A stretch of 64,000 bases of DNA from Alteromonas macleodii ATCC 27126 (GCF_000172635.2 NC_018632.1:4526001-4590000), one strand, 5' to 3'; positions 28,132 through 38,022 are shown, counted from the stretch's first letter. The notes: generated from the sequence alone by a model not told the origin. Translations and numbers: made by a program.

Positions 28132-29646
28132 ATGGGAATGGCTGTTGTTAAAACCTTTGCAGGGCAGGGCGTGGCAGCGCCAGAGGTAAGTGTAGAGATT
28201 CACCTAGCTAATGGATTACCTGCTTTTCAACTGGTCGGTATGGCAGAAACCAGCGTTAAAGAAGCGCGAGAAAGAGTACGCAGTGCCCTGATAAACAGTG
28301 GTTTTGAGTTTCCCGCAAAACGAATAACCGTCAATTTAGCGCCGGCAGATATTCCCAAGTTTGGCGGGCGGTTCGACCTTCCCATCGCCGTAGGCATTTT
28401 AGCTGCGTCGGGCTACATCTCAGACATTAGCCTGCTCAACATTGCCTTTGTGGGCGAGCTTGCATTAAACGGCGAAATAAAGCCAGTAAACGGGCTTATT
28501 CCTGTGGTAATGGCAGCTGAACACGAAGACATTGCGCTCGTATACCCGGGTGATAATGACGTAGAGGCTGCATTGGTTTCTCACGCAACACGCTATCCTG
28601 CTTTCGATTTACAGTCTGTTTATGAACACCTTTCCGGCAACAAAAAACTTGCTAAAGGCCAACCGTTTACCTCGCGAGCACTTAACAGTCCCCTTTCAGG
28701 GTGGGATGACATTATCGGCCAAGAGCAGGCCAAACGAGCGCTTGTTATCGCAGCAAGTGGAGCACACAATTTACTTATGGTGGGGCCTCCTGGCACAGGT
28801 AAAAGCCTGCTCGCCAGCCGAATGCTATCGCTATTACCCGATATGAGCGAGGAAGAAGCGTTGGAAGTGGCAGCCATTCACTCTGTGAAAGGCGAAAAAC
28901 TGCATGCAGAGCGTTTTTTAACCCGCCACTTGCGTTCGCCCCACCATACTAGCTCTGCGGTGGCACTTACTGGCGGCGGCTCTAACCCAGTGCCAGGTGA
29001 AATATCGCTGGCTCATAATGGTATTTTGTTTCTAGACGAACTGCCTGAATTTGGGCGAAAAGCACTGGATGTATTGCGCGAGCCACTTGAAACCGGCGAC
29101 GTGCATTTGTCTCGTGCTTCAGGAAGCGCCACATACCCCGCTAACTTTCAATTAGTAGCGGCAATGAACCCAAGCCCGACAGGTGACATTGATGATAACC
29201 GACTAACCCCGCAGCAACAGCTCAACTACTTGAACCGATTATCGGGCCCACTGCTTGACAGAATTGATATACAAGTCGAAGTGCCGCGGCTACCTGACTA
29301 CGACCTGCCAGAGCGTGCCAATAGATCTGACGACTCGATACACGCAACGCGAGAGCGGGTCATTGCAGCGCGTCACAAACAAGGGCTACGGCAAGGTAAG
29401 CCAAATGGGGCGCTGCACGCGGGTGAGCTTGCCGATATATGCTTACTTGATGACGCTGATTTGCAGTTTTTACAAGCCGCTGCTAAACAGCTTAATTTGT
29501 CTATGCGGGTATTTCATCGCACGTTAAAAGTGGCAAGAACCATTGCTGACCTTGAAGAGCAAAACGCTGTATCGCGGGCGCACATTGCAGAAGCATTGGG
29601 CTATCGCGCCCTCGATAACCTTATTAAACAGTTGAGCACTAGCTAA
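28132..29646 (+). CDS. yifB: YifB/ComM family Mg-chelatase-like AAA+ ATPase
   Basis: Cytoplasmic AAA+ helicase-like protein; the ComM branch promotes branch migration during natural transformation in other gammaproteobacteria. The N-terminal ChlI-type domain (EVSVEIHLANGLPAFQLVG, NLAPADIPKFGGRFDLPIA) precedes Walker A GPPGTGKSLL, Walker B ILFLDELPEF and the C-terminal Mg-chelatase domain (LNLSMRVFHRTLKVARTIAD). Length 504 is normal. AGGAGG lies eleven bases before the ATG. It neighbours ilv genes as yifB does in E. coli. Confidence 0.93.
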   Translation: MGMAVVKTFAGQGVAAPEVSVEIHLANGLPAFQLVGMAETSVKEARERVRSALINSGFEFPAKRITVNLAPADIPKFGGRFDLPIAVGILAASGYISDISLLNIAFVGELALNGEIKPVNGLIPVVMAAEHEDIALVYPGDNDVEAALVSHATRYPAFDLQSVYEHLSGNKKLAKGQPFTSRALNSPLSGWDDIIGQEQAKRALVIAASGAHNLLMVGPPGTGKSLLASRMLSLLPDMSEEEALEVAAIHSVKGEKLHAERFLTRHLRSPHHTSSAVALTGGGSNPVPGEISLAHNGILFLDELPEFGRKALDVLREPLETGDVHLSRASGSATYPANFQLVAAMNPSPTGDIDDNRLTPQQQLNYLNRLSGPLLDRIDIQVEVPRLPDYDLPERANRSDDSIHATRERVIAARHKQGLRQGKPNGALHAGELADICLLDDADLQFLQAAAKQLNLSMRVFHRTLKVARTIADLEEQNAVSRAHIAEALGYRALDNLIKQLSTS

Positions 29647-29666
29647 GCACCAGCTATGCCTTAAAC

Positions 29667-30539
29667 TTAGCCACGCGTTTGCAAATTAAGCTGCATAAAG
29701 GCGTTTATAAGCGGCTCGTTTTGCTTATCCTGCAAGCAGCATAAACCTAAAGCATAAGGCTCAATATCTTCAACAGGTATTTGGGTTACAGCATTGGCCA
29801 TACTGGAGTGATCAAGTACCACTTTAGGCACAAATCCCACGCCACATTCAAGTGCCACCATGCTCACGATGGCCTCGTTACCGCCGACATAAGCATACAC
29901 ATTTGGACGAATACCGTGTTCAGCAAACCAGTGATAGGCAGTACGACGGGTTGGGCCAGTTTCGGGCATAATCACCTGATGCTTGGTCCAGTCCAACTGG
30001 CTTAGTTGAGTAAGTCGCCACTCTCTTGGAGCAATAAGTACCAAAGGTACATTATCAAGCGCGGTGAAATGTAAATCTGTCGGCATATCAGGGGTGTAGA
30101 TAGCAATAGATAAGTCGCACTCTTTGCCTTTCACTTTTTCTATCGCAAGGGCAGGATCGCCGGTAATTAGGCGTATATCAACACCCGGGTGCTGTTGCCT
30201 GAACTGTCTAAGCATAGCGGGTAAGTGGCTTTGACTAGCGGTAACCGAGCAAAATACGCTGAGCTCTCCCTGCAATGCGTCGTTATCTTCTTTTAAGTCG
30301 ACCTTTAGCTGCTGCCAATCCTTCAGCGCTTGCTTTGAAAAAGACAGCAGCTTGTGCCCACTGTGGGTTAGCGCCACTTTGCGGTTATCACGTTTAAACA
30401 GTGTACAGCTTAACTCGTCCTCAAGGCGCTGAATCACGCGGCTTAATGTAGAAGGCGACACATACATGGCCTCGGCGGTAATGCCAAAATGTAGGCTGGT
30501 AGCTAGGTGATTGAACAGCTGTAGACTGCGAAAATCCAT
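29667..30539 (-). CDS. ilvY: LysR-type regulator IlvY
   Basis: Transcriptional activator of ilvC that in enterics responds to acetolactate and acetohydroxybutyrate. The N-terminal LysR winged helix ([32 protein letters not shown]) is followed by a substrate-binding domain over 290 residues. It is divergent from ilvC, sharing a 157-base control region with a TGCAA-N7-TTGCA dyad, the classic ilvY-ilvC arrangement. Confidence 0.94.
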   Translation of the reverse strand: MDFRSLQLFNHLATSLHFGITAEAMYVSPSTLSRVIQRLEDELSCTLFKRDNRKVALTHSGHKLLSFSKQALKDWQQLKVDLKEDNDALQGELSVFCSVTASQSHLPAMLRQFRQQHPGVDIRLITGDPALAIEKVKGKECDLSIAIYTPDMPTDLHFTALDNVPLVLIAPREWRLTQLSQLDWTKHQVIMPETGPTRRTAYHWFAEHGIRPNVYAYVGGNEAIVSMVALECGVGFVPKVVLDHSSMANAVTQIPVEDIEPYALGLCCLQDKQNEPLINAFMQLNLQTRG

Positions 30540-30554
30540 AAATATTTCACTTTA

Positions 30555-30571
30555 TGCAACATTATCTTGCA
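30555..30571. promoter_or_regulatory. Candidate IlvY operator
   Basis: TGCAACATTATCTTGCA is an interrupted palindrome (TGCAA-N7-TTGCA) with the T-N11-A layout of LysR-type sites. It lies 16 bases from the ilvY start in the ilvY-ilvC gap. Assignment to IlvY is by position. Confidence 0.6.
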
Positions 30572-30696
30572 AATATATCATTTTCCAAAACAAAAGAAAT
30601 CTTTTAGTCTCAATATCAAGTCGTCATAGACGAGGTCTGTCAACACCAAGGTCGGTGTTTGATATTGACAAAAATGAATGTTGTTCGGAAATTTTT

Positions 30697-32175
30697 ATGG
30701 CTAATTATTTCAACACCCTGTCACTTCGCCAGCAGTTAGATCAGCTTGGCCGCTGCCGTTTCATGGCACGCGATGAATTCGCTGACGGTTGTCAGTTCTT
30801 AAAAGGCAAGAAAATTGTCATTGTAGGCTGCGGCGCGCAGGGCCTTAACCAAGGCCTGAATATGCGTGACTCAGGGTTAGATGTTTCTTATGCGCTGCGT
30901 CAAGCAGCCATTGATGAGCAACGCGACTCATATAAGCGCGCAACCAGTAACGGATTTACCGTTGGTACTTACCAACAGCTCATTCCAGAAGCAGACGTAG
31001 TATATAACTTAACACCTGATAAGCAGCACGCTAGCGTAGTCGAAGCCGTTATGCCGCTTATGAAAGAAGGTGCAACGCTAGGTTACTCTCACGGTTTCAA
31101 TATCGTTGAAGAAGGGCAGCAAATTCGTAGCGATATCACAGTAATCATGTGTGCGCCGAAAAGCCCGGGTTCTGAAGTACGTGAAGAATATAAGCGTGGC
31201 TTCGGTGTACCAACTCTGATTGCTGTACACCCAGAAAACGACCCTGAAGGTAAAGGTTGGGATCAGGCCAAAGCACTTGCAAGTGCAACGGGCGGTGACC
31301 GCGCAGGTGTACTTGAGTCATCATTTGTGGCTGAAGTTAAATCTGACCTCATGGGCGAGCAAACCATTTTGTGTGGTATGCAACAAGTTGCAGCGGTACT
31401 TGCGTTTGAAAAAATGGTTGATGACGGTATCGAGCCAGGATACGCAGGTGCACTTATTCAGTACGGCCTAGAAGCTATTACTGAAGCACTTAAGATTGGC
31501 GGTGTGACTAACATGATGGACCGTCTATCAAACCCTGCAAAAGTGAAAGCGTTTGAGCTTTCTGAGCAGTTAACTGATTTACTTCGTCCGCTATTTGAAA
31601 AGCACCAAGACGACATCATCAGCGGTGAGTTCTCTCGCACCATGATGGAAGATTGGGCCAATGGCGATGCGAACCTGCTTAAGTGGCGTGAAGAAACCGG
31701 TGAAACCGCGTTTGAAAACGCACCGGCTTATGAAGGTGAAATCAGTGAACAAGAATTCTTTGACCACGGCATCTTACTGGTTGCCATGATCAAGTGTGGT
31801 GTTGAAGTTGCGTTCGACGTAATGGTTGAAGCCGGTATTTTACCTGAGTCTGCGTACTATGAATCACTGCATGAAACACCGCTTATTTCTAACACAATCG
31901 CACGTAAGCGTTTGTATGAAATGAACGTGGTTATTTCAGACACAGCAGAATACGGAAACTATTTGTTTGCTAACGCAGCAATTCCAATTTTGCGTGAGAA
32001 ATTTATGCCTACCATTGATACCAGCGTTATCGGTAAGGGTTTAGCCGCTACTTCTAATCAGGTAGAGAACAAACGCCTTGTTGAAATTAACGAAGCCATC
32101 CGCTCACACGGTGTGGAATCGGTAGGTAAGACCTTACGTGGCTACATGACTGACATGAAGGCCATCATAGGTTAG
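30697..32175 (+). CDS. ilvC: Ketol-acid reductoisomerase (class II)
   Basis: NADPH- and Mg-dependent enzyme of valine/isoleucine synthesis that isomerises and reduces acetohydroxy acids. The start is ATG 30697 ([20 protein letters not shown]), which aligns with the E. coli enzyme; an upstream reading from 30511 runs through the control region and is not credible. The NADPH-binding loop [20 protein letters not shown] is near residue 40. The 492 residues with a duplicated C-terminal knotted domain mark the long class II form. A terminator follows. Confidence 0.96.
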   Translation: MANYFNTLSLRQQLDQLGRCRFMARDEFADGCQFLKGKKIVIVGCGAQGLNQGLNMRDSGLDVSYALRQAAIDEQRDSYKRATSNGFTVGTYQQLIPEADVVYNLTPDKQHASVVEAVMPLMKEGATLGYSHGFNIVEEGQQIRSDITVIMCAPKSPGSEVREEYKRGFGVPTLIAVHPENDPEGKGWDQAKALASATGGDRAGVLESSFVAEVKSDLMGEQTILCGMQQVAAVLAFEKMVDDGIEPGYAGALIQYGLEAITEALKIGGVTNMMDRLSNPAKVKAFELSEQLTDLLRPLFEKHQDDIISGEFSRTMMEDWANGDANLLKWREETGETAFENAPAYEGEISEQEFFDHGILLVAMIKCGVEVAFDVMVEAGILPESAYYESLHETPLISNTIARKRLYEMNVVISDTAEYGNYLFANAAIPILREKFMPTIDTSVIGKGLAATSNQVENKRLVEINEAIRSHGVESVGKTLRGYMTDMKAIIG

Positions 32176-32213
32176 GACAGTTTCTGTCGTTAGGTGCTTA
32201 ACTAAGCCCTCTT

Positions 32214-32240
32214 GCCCGACCATTTTGGTCGGGCTTTTTT
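32214..32240 (+). terminator. Intrinsic terminator of ilvC
   Basis: GCCCGACC (32214-32221) pairs with GGTCGGGC (32227-32234) around ATTTT, followed by six T. Confidence 0.92.
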
Positions 32241-32308
32241 ATGTCCGTAAGCCTGCTAATAAGTATCTTTCTTACGCAACTGACCTCTGCGACACGCCGA
32301 TACACCTT

Positions 32309-33556
32309 CTAAATAGAACCTTCACGAACGCGCTCAGCATAGCGTACGGATACGTAAGACAAAGCAAAAAAGACGAGAAATCCCCAGCCGATAGGCATTA
32401 AATTTCCATTTAAGAAACTGTCGACGAACAGTGCAACAGGCACCGAGAAAAGGCTAGAAAATGAGCCAATTATGGCCGCGCCTAAACCTGCCATATCGCC
32501 AAGCGGCTGCATCGCCATGGCGTTTAAGTTACCAAACAGTATGCCCACAAAGAAAAAGCCTACAAACATAACCGTAACCGTAGGAATTAAAGGCGGCAAG
32601 CCGTCGTACGCCAACAGCAACGCTAAATACACAACAGCAAACCCGTTAACTCCTTTAAGTGCAAAACGACAAAGCTTGCGCATCCCAAAACGCATTACCA
32701 TTTTGCCGTTAAAGTAAGAGGCGAGACCAATTGAAAAAGCAAGCGTTGCAAAGATGTAGGGAAACCATTCACCTACGTTGTAAAACACAGTAAATATGGT
32801 TTGCGAAGCACTTAAATACGCCAAGAATGCCCCAAAAATACAGCCCATGGCAAAGGTGTAACCCATCACTGCTGGGTTAGTGAGAATGAACTTTGAAGAT
32901 GCGAAAAACTGCGCCCATGAAAACTTTTTACGCCTTGCTCTTGGCAGGGTTTCCCCTTGACGAGAAAAAAACCAAATGCCGGCCATGGTAGCCACAATGA
33001 GAAACATAGTGAAAATATGGAACCATGAGGTCAACTCCATCACCGTTTGCCCAATAATAGGCGCCAACATAGGCACTAATATAAACACCATCATGATAAA
33101 CGACATGACTTTTGCCATCGCATCGCCAACGTAAAGGTCGCGAATAATTGCCATAGAGGCTATTCGTGGCCCAGACACCCCAAATGCTTGAATAACGCGA
33201 CCTACCAGCATGGTCTCCAAATTGGTGGCCATCATGCAAACAAATGTACCTAAGGCGAAAATACACAGGCCCACTAATATAGTTAGGCGACGGCCGCGGC
33301 TATCGGAAAAAGGCCCAAAGAACATTTGACCCAGTGCCATGCCTAAAAAGAACACGGTAACGATTAAGTGGGTTTGATGCGCCTCGGCGACCTGTAGTGA
33401 CTCGCCAATTTGAATCAACGCAGGCAGCATAGCGTCAATGCTCAACGCGACAAGGGATGTCATCGTAGCCATTAGCGCAACAAATTCAACAAGGCCAAGC
33501 GCTGGCTTTTGCACAACTGCAGTATCCTCAGATACGCCATTAGAAGTCTGGGGCAT
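32309..33556 (-). CDS. MFS transporter, Bcr/CflA-type drug exporter
   Basis: Predicted inner-membrane proton-driven exporter with twelve helices in 415 residues. The loop between helices 2 and 3 has the MFS A-motif GPFSDSRGRRLTI; SIDAMLPAL in helix 1 and GPRIASMAIIRDL in helix 4/5 are characteristic of the Bcr/CflA drug-resistance branch. Transcribed alone between the ilvC terminator and the S9 peptidase terminator. Substrate unknown. Confidence 0.9.
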   Translation of the reverse strand: MPQTSNGVSEDTAVVQKPALGLVEFVALMATMTSLVALSIDAMLPALIQIGESLQVAEAHQTHLIVTVFFLGMALGQMFFGPFSDSRGRRLTILVGLCIFALGTFVCMMATNLETMLVGRVIQAFGVSGPRIASMAIIRDLYVGDAMAKVMSFIMMVFILVPMLAPIIGQTVMELTSWFHIFTMFLIVATMAGIWFFSRQGETLPRARRKKFSWAQFFASSKFILTNPAVMGYTFAMGCIFGAFLAYLSASQTIFTVFYNVGEWFPYIFATLAFSIGLASYFNGKMVMRFGMRKLCRFALKGVNGFAVVYLALLLAYDGLPPLIPTVTVMFVGFFFVGILFGNLNAMAMQPLGDMAGLGAAIIGSFSSLFSVPVALFVDSFLNGNLMPIGWGFLVFFALSYVSVRYAERVREGSI

Positions 33557-33590
33557 AAAGTCTCGAATATGAAATAAAGTGGGGGAAATT

Positions 33591-33616
33591 AAAAAGGCGC
33601 GAAATTAACGCGCCTT
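33591..33616 (-). terminator. Intrinsic terminator of the S9 peptidase gene
   Basis: AAGGCGCG (33594-33601) pairs with CGCGCCTT (33609-33616). Read on the minus strand, the hairpin is followed by a T-run, 81 bases after the peptidase stop. Confidence 0.8.
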
Positions 33617-33696
33617 GTTGAGTATACCTGAAACTTGGTTAAAAAGCCGCCAGCCAAGCAAAATCTTGTCGTAAATACTGGTGCATTTAACGGGTG

Positions 33697-35688
33697 TTAC
33701 TCGGAAGCTGAAACGTTTGCCGTTGCAGCACTCGCTTTACTCGCTGGCCTAAGGTGTTGGTCTAAAAATGCATCCATTTCCTTAAAGAAAATATGTCGAT
33801 TTCGCTGAATAGACAAATTGTGGTCGCCACTTTCAAGCTCTACATATTTGTAGACCTTGTCGTAATCATCTAACTCGTCAGCCATGTAGCGACTATGAAG
33901 TGGAGGGACAACTCTATCTTCATCTCCATGTACCAGCAAAATTGGCGTCTTTATCCCTTTCGCATTGTAGTAAGGCGAGCGCGCTTCAAGGTCATCATAA
34001 TCATCCCCAATTTGGTTTTTCACAAATTCGTTGTTCAGGAAACGGCGAGAATGAATAATGACGTGTTTAAGTGAACTTACGCCAGCAAAGCTCACCGCAC
34101 ACTTAAACAGATCCGGGGTTTTGACAGTTGCCATCAGGGCGGCGTAACCGCCATAGCTAGCGCCCACAATACACATGTTGTCTTGCTCAGCGTGCCCCTG
34201 CTCTACCATCCAGTTTGCCGCATCGGTGATATCATCTTGCATAGCCAAGCCCCAACCTTTCATTTGGCTTTGCGCAAAGCTGTACCCATACCCTCTAGAA
34301 CCTCTAAAGTTAGGCCTTAGTACTGCATAACCTTTCGACGTAAAATACGCTGTCCAATAGTCGAAACCACTGAAATCTCTTGCTCCGGGGCCGCCGTGGG
34401 GATGAATAATGGTAGGAAACGGGCCTTCGCCTTTTGGTAAAGTCAAATACGCTTCGATTTTGATGCCGTCTCTGGCTTCATATTCAATTAACGTATGCTC
34501 AGATAATTTTGCCGGATCTATTTGAGCATACTGCTCAAAAAGCATCACTAACGTGCCTTCTTTACGGTCACCCAACAAATAAACTCCTGGTAAGGTGTCT
34601 GACTCTGAATAAACAACATATGTTTGTTCGTCGTCGCTAAAGCTGACTAAGGTATTGTCGTAATCAGGAAGACCAGCATCGATACCATTTTGAAGAGCGA
34701 CGTAACGTTCATCCCAATAATGTCGACCGTCATGGCGTACTCCTATTGCATCTCGGGTAACCGGTGAATAGATAAGGCTACCATTAACATCGTACCCTTC
34801 ATCAGCATACACCTCTGTTCGCTCATTAGTAGTAAGGTTCAAGGTGTACAATGCACGGAAGTCTCCTTTATAACCTTTGAAATAAAGAATATTTGGGTCT
34901 TTTGCAAAGCCAACTGGGTATTCACCCTTGTCAGACATAGCGTTGTAAGCAAATAAGGTGCGCCAATCGTCTCCTTCTTTTAGAAAGACTTCTCGCTCCC
35001 CTGTATCGTAATCAAGCGAAACACCTATACGAACGTTATTTTGTTGGTCCGTCATCCAATCTCTAATGCGTTTTTTCCCGCGAATAATGCGACTTACGCC
35101 ACCATCATTAACATTGATTTTGTAAACCGACGGCAGCCCCAACACCTCAGCGTCTAAGGCAATTAGAATATGTTCTGGATCGTCAGGCAGCCAGTCGATA
35201 ACGTCATCGTGAAATTGAGGAATGTGGTTCGGGTTACCTGCTCGACGCTTTATTCTCTCCCATTCAACCAAGTTGAATGCACCGCCTTCACCGTCAAACT
35301 TAATGCTTAACAACCGTGTGTCGTGAACTTTCGTGGTGCCACGGCGGGTTTCGTAACGAGCGCTAACCACCAGCCGTTCATTGTTCACCCAGTTGTACCA
35401 GTTTATTTTTACGCGTTCATTGTCCGATCGCAGTAGGTAGTGCTTTTCACCCTTTTTTAAGTCGTAAGTGGCAAGCATGGCAAACGCTTCTTCTTGCTCA
35501 ACGTTTTGAACAAAAGCGATTTTTGAGCCATCGGGTGACAGCGACGGAGTCCAATACGTTGGCAAAGAACTGAATTTTTCGTACTCGGGTTCTGCCTTAG
35601 TTTGATCTGCGCCCAGTGTGGAGAAAGAGCAAACCAACAGTAGCAAAGTAACTAGTGTCGTAGGTAAGAGAGCCTTATTAGAAGACAT
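33697..35688 (-). CDS. Secreted S9 family prolyl-oligopeptidase-like peptidase
   Basis: Predicted exported serine peptidase with a beta-propeller followed by an alpha/beta-hydrolase domain. The start is ATG 35688, behind AAGGGA, giving a clear signal peptide (LLPTTLVTLLLLVCSFSTLGA); a longer reading to 35775 lacks such a site. The nucleophile serine is in GASYGGYAALMA, the aspartate in VHGDEDRVVPP and the histidine in SGDHNLS; the oxyanion region HPHGGPGARD precedes them. It probably trims peptides in the periplasm; substrate is not known. Confidence 0.9.
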   Translation of the reverse strand: MSSNKALLPTTLVTLLLLVCSFSTLGADQTKAEPEYEKFSSLPTYWTPSLSPDGSKIAFVQNVEQEEAFAMLATYDLKKGEKHYLLRSDNERVKINWYNWVNNERLVVSARYETRRGTTKVHDTRLLSIKFDGEGGAFNLVEWERIKRRAGNPNHIPQFHDDVIDWLPDDPEHILIALDAEVLGLPSVYKINVNDGGVSRIIRGKKRIRDWMTDQQNNVRIGVSLDYDTGEREVFLKEGDDWRTLFAYNAMSDKGEYPVGFAKDPNILYFKGYKGDFRALYTLNLTTNERTEVYADEGYDVNGSLIYSPVTRDAIGVRHDGRHYWDERYVALQNGIDAGLPDYDNTLVSFSDDEQTYVVYSESDTLPGVYLLGDRKEGTLVMLFEQYAQIDPAKLSEHTLIEYEARDGIKIEAYLTLPKGEGPFPTIIHPHGGPGARDFSGFDYWTAYFTSKGYAVLRPNFRGSRGYGYSFAQSQMKGWGLAMQDDITDAANWMVEQGHAEQDNMCIVGASYGGYAALMATVKTPDLFKCAVSFAGVSSLKHVIIHSRRFLNNEFVKNQIGDDYDDLEARSPYYNAKGIKTPILLVHGDEDRVVPPLHSRYMADELDDYDKVYKYVELESGDHNLSIQRNRHIFFKEMDAFLDQHLRPASKASAATANVSASE

Positions 35689-35886
35689 AACATTCCCTTG
35701 TTGTTTTTTATTGTTAGTGGAACTTAGCTTAGGCAAAAAACTCGAAGTTAAGTTACACAGAGTATACTCACTCATGCCCAGATGTACAAAAACAAAGCAA
35801 TGCTAGGCTCTATGTTCAGTGAGTGGATGTGCCGGATATGTTCTGAAGACGGGCATTCTAGTTAGGAAAATACGTTGAGTGCATGC

Positions 35887-35919
35887 TATACCAATCCGCA
35901 TAGATCATTACCCACTCAG
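35887..35919 (-). repeat. 33-bp dispersed repeat, copy A
   Basis: Read on the minus strand it matches 52180-52212 at 31 of 33 bases, including the identical 19-base core ATCTATGCGGATTGGTATA (35887-35905). It ends four bases before the sbcC remnant. No transposase or terminal inverted repeat is seen with it. Confidence 0.85.
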
Positions 35920-35923
35920 CGAG

Positions 35924-36043
35924 ATGATTGGTGTGATAAGCCATATTGAAGCCATGAAAGAGCGTATTCCTACTCAGCTTAAAGTGATTAAACGCAACGG
36001 TGTAGGCTTAAGCGCACTAGAAAAACCTTATGCGGTGGGGTGA
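35924..36043 (+). pseudogene. sbcC: Remnant of sbcC (C-terminal tail only)
   Basis: The 39 codons ending at TGA 36041 read MIGVISHIEAMKERIPTQLK and onward to LSALEKPYAVG. This is the end of the SbcC exonuclease ATPase, just after the Walker B region (E. coli SbcC has a near-identical ISHVEAMKERIPVQIK segment close to its end). No other part of sbcC, and no sbcD, is present here. The in-frame codons before it (HYPLSE) come from the 33-bp repeat, not SbcC. A hairpin (GCGGTG 36032-36037 with CACCGC 36047-36052) still overlaps the stop, so the piece may have kept the old terminator. Deletion or transposition of a fragment is inferred. Confidence 0.8.
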
Positions 36044-36168
36044 ACTCACCGCTTTAGGAATTAGTAGTTAAAACGTTTGCTTACAAGTATGTGCTTGGTA
36101 AATGCTCGCAAGATCATGGTTTTATGATACTTTATCGTTATTAAAAGTAGATATGGACATCATATTTA

Positions 36169-37590
36169 GTGAAACGATTTGCGATATACCCTCTTTTTGC
36201 CTCTTTCTGTTCGTTTGGTAGTACCTTTCAGTGTGAAAGTGAGTTTGCATGGCTAAAAAGCACGTTTGAAAACAACGATGCCGGCTTTCAATATACCGCA
36301 GAGAAAAAAGGGCAGGACCTTTATTCGGCCCACAATAGTGCGATTTTGGCGCGAGTACAAAGCGCGAAAAGCGAAGCGCAATGCCACGCAGTGCTTAGCG
36401 ACTGGCTTACATTTTTTCGCAAGGGGCACATTGGTCTTGCGCTAAATACGAATGGCTCAGAGGAAGCGGTACGCGAATCGGTAGTGCATGATTTCGACTT
36501 ATCGGCATTTAAACAACATTTGAAAAGCCAACGTGACGAAACTCTTGAGGGGATTTGGCAATTCTCAAGCTATACGGTTGCCTTAAAAAAAGAGGGCAAT
36601 GTCCATAAAGCTTATATCGTTGAAAGTACCAACCCTTCATGGAAGGCGGGACAAGTAAAGTTTATCCTTAACGACCCTGCAGACAGCAATACTGCAAAAG
36701 TGACGTTTTTTATGGGCGATCACTCCGCCCGACAAATCGATACCATTACGTACTTGGGTAACAATGAAGTGGTGTTAGGCAATAGCTTTATTGTTATGTC
36801 GCGTGAGGAACCGCGACAAGAATCATCCCCTGAAATAACACGCTATGTTCGCCTGCTTAGTACAAAAGCTCCGCTATTCGAGAAAGTTTCAGAGAACACT
36901 GTGTTAGTTCGCATACCGGCTTTCGATCATGCCTTCAAAAAAGACATCGACGCGGTTATCGCTAAGCACCTAGACACGATTTTAAAAACTGAAAACTTCA
37001 TTATCGACATCCGAGGAAACGGTGGTGGTAGTGACGTAAGCTATGCGTCTTTACTCCCTATTTTATACACCAACCCTATTCGCACTGTAGGCATGGAATA
37101 CTTATCTACCGAGCTTAACAACTCTAGAATGCTTGGCTTTTTGCAAAACCCTCATTTTAGTGAAGAAGAAAAGCTATGGGCAAAAGACGGGTATGACATT
37201 CTTAATCAACACATCGGCAGCTACATCAATATTGATGAAGACGTAACGGTGGAGACATTCGATAAAATTGAACCCTTGCCGAAGAGTATTGGCGTACTTG
37301 TTGATTCAAGTAATGGCAGCACCGCTGAGCAGTTCTTACTGGCGGCTAAACAAAGCAAAAAAGTAAAGTTGTTTGGGCAAACTACCGCAGGTGTACTCGA
37401 TATTTCTAACATGTATCAAACTGATTCGCCGAGCGGTACTTTTACTTTGTATTACAGCCTGACTAAAAGTTTACGCATTCCGCATATGGCCATTGATGGG
37501 GTAGGCATTCAGCCAGACTATTATATTGATGGAGAACTTCCTCTTTACCAGTGGACGTCTTATACGCAAAAGATACTTGAAGGCATGTAA
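36169..37590 (+). CDS. S41 family (C-terminal-processing-like) peptidase
   Basis: Predicted exported serine peptidase of 473 residues. The N-terminus (KRFAIYPLFASFCSFGSTFQC) looks like a signal peptide. The S41 core is visible: NFIIDIRGNGGGSDVSYASL, then LVDSSNGSTAEQFLLAAKQS with likely nucleophile S384, and GQTTAGVLDISN. I do not see a clear PDZ domain between the N-terminal region and the core. The start is GTG 36169 with only a weak ribosome site. Convergent with the GtrA gene. Substrate unknown. Confidence 0.83.
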   Translation: MKRFAIYPLFASFCSFGSTFQCESEFAWLKSTFENNDAGFQYTAEKKGQDLYSAHNSAILARVQSAKSEAQCHAVLSDWLTFFRKGHIGLALNTNGSEEAVRESVVHDFDLSAFKQHLKSQRDETLEGIWQFSSYTVALKKEGNVHKAYIVESTNPSWKAGQVKFILNDPADSNTAKVTFFMGDHSARQIDTITYLGNNEVVLGNSFIVMSREEPRQESSPEITRYVRLLSTKAPLFEKVSENTVLVRIPAFDHAFKKDIDAVIAKHLDTILKTENFIIDIRGNGGGSDVSYASLLPILYTNPIRTVGMEYLSTELNNSRMLGFLQNPHFSEEEKLWAKDGYDILNQHIGSYINIDEDVTVETFDKIEPLPKSIGVLVDSSNGSTAEQFLLAAKQSKKVKLFGQTTAGVLDISNMYQTDSPSGTFTLYYSLTKSLRIPHMAIDGVGIQPDYYIDGELPLYQWTSYTQKILEGM

Positions 37591-37623
37591 TGGAAATGAA
37601 CTCGAGAAGAGCAAGAACTCTCG

Positions 37624-38022
37624 TTACCTCGTAGTACTATTTCCATTAAATACCCAGTACTTGCACAGCGTATAGTTACAAGCTGCGCCAGCAATGATGC
37701 CAATTGATAAGGAGAGCAATGGCATGATTCCAGTTTGCCCAAGCTTCACATTCGCAATGGAGAAGCAGATAAAATTAGGCAGTGCAGAAACTGTGGCGAC
37801 CGTCATAAATCGAAACCATTGTTGCAAAACAGGAGCGTCATCTCTCTGAAAAGTAATGTGTCGATTGCCAAGCCAAGTAGCCGTTGCCGCGCACAAAAAA
37901 GCAATTATGCGTGCTTGAATTAGGCTTAAATGTGATGCGTATACAAATATAGAAAATGTAGCAGCATCAACAGAAAAGCCTAATATTCCCACGCCGATAA
38001 ATCGAAAGACCTCTTTCTTCAT
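37624..38022 (-). CDS. GtrA family membrane protein
   Basis: Small inner-membrane protein of 132 residues with four helices, beginning FRFIGVGILGFSVDAATFSIF and containing the family pattern WLGNRHITFQR. GtrA proteins are thought to flip undecaprenyl-phosphate-linked sugars across the membrane. It is the last gene of a three-gene operon and overlaps the GT39 gene by 4 bases (ATGA). The flippase role is the standard family hypothesis, not shown here. Confidence 0.88.
   Translation of the reverse strand: MKKEVFRFIGVGILGFSVDAATFSIFVYASHLSLIQARIIAFLCAATATWLGNRHITFQRDDAPVLQQWFRFMTVATVSALPNFICFSIANVKLGQTGIMPLLSLSIGIIAGAACNYTLCKYWVFNGNSTTR

Larger units (their letters stand above)
35689..36168. other. 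Intergenic region carrying a repeat and a gene remnant
   Basis: About 480 bases between the S9 and S41 peptidase genes. It contains a 33-bp repeat copy (35887-35919) and an sbcC tail remnant (35924-36043), both listed separately. The rest shows no coding region I can support. Confidence 0.6.

Noticed and set aside
30511..30696. Longer N-terminus for ilvC
   Set aside because: It runs through the ilvY-ilvC operator region, overlaps the ilvY start and is absent from the family; ATG 30697 aligns with known enzymes.
35887..36043. Intact insertion sequence at the sbcC remnant
   Set aside because: No transposase, no terminal inverted repeats and no target duplication could be found around the 33-bp repeat.
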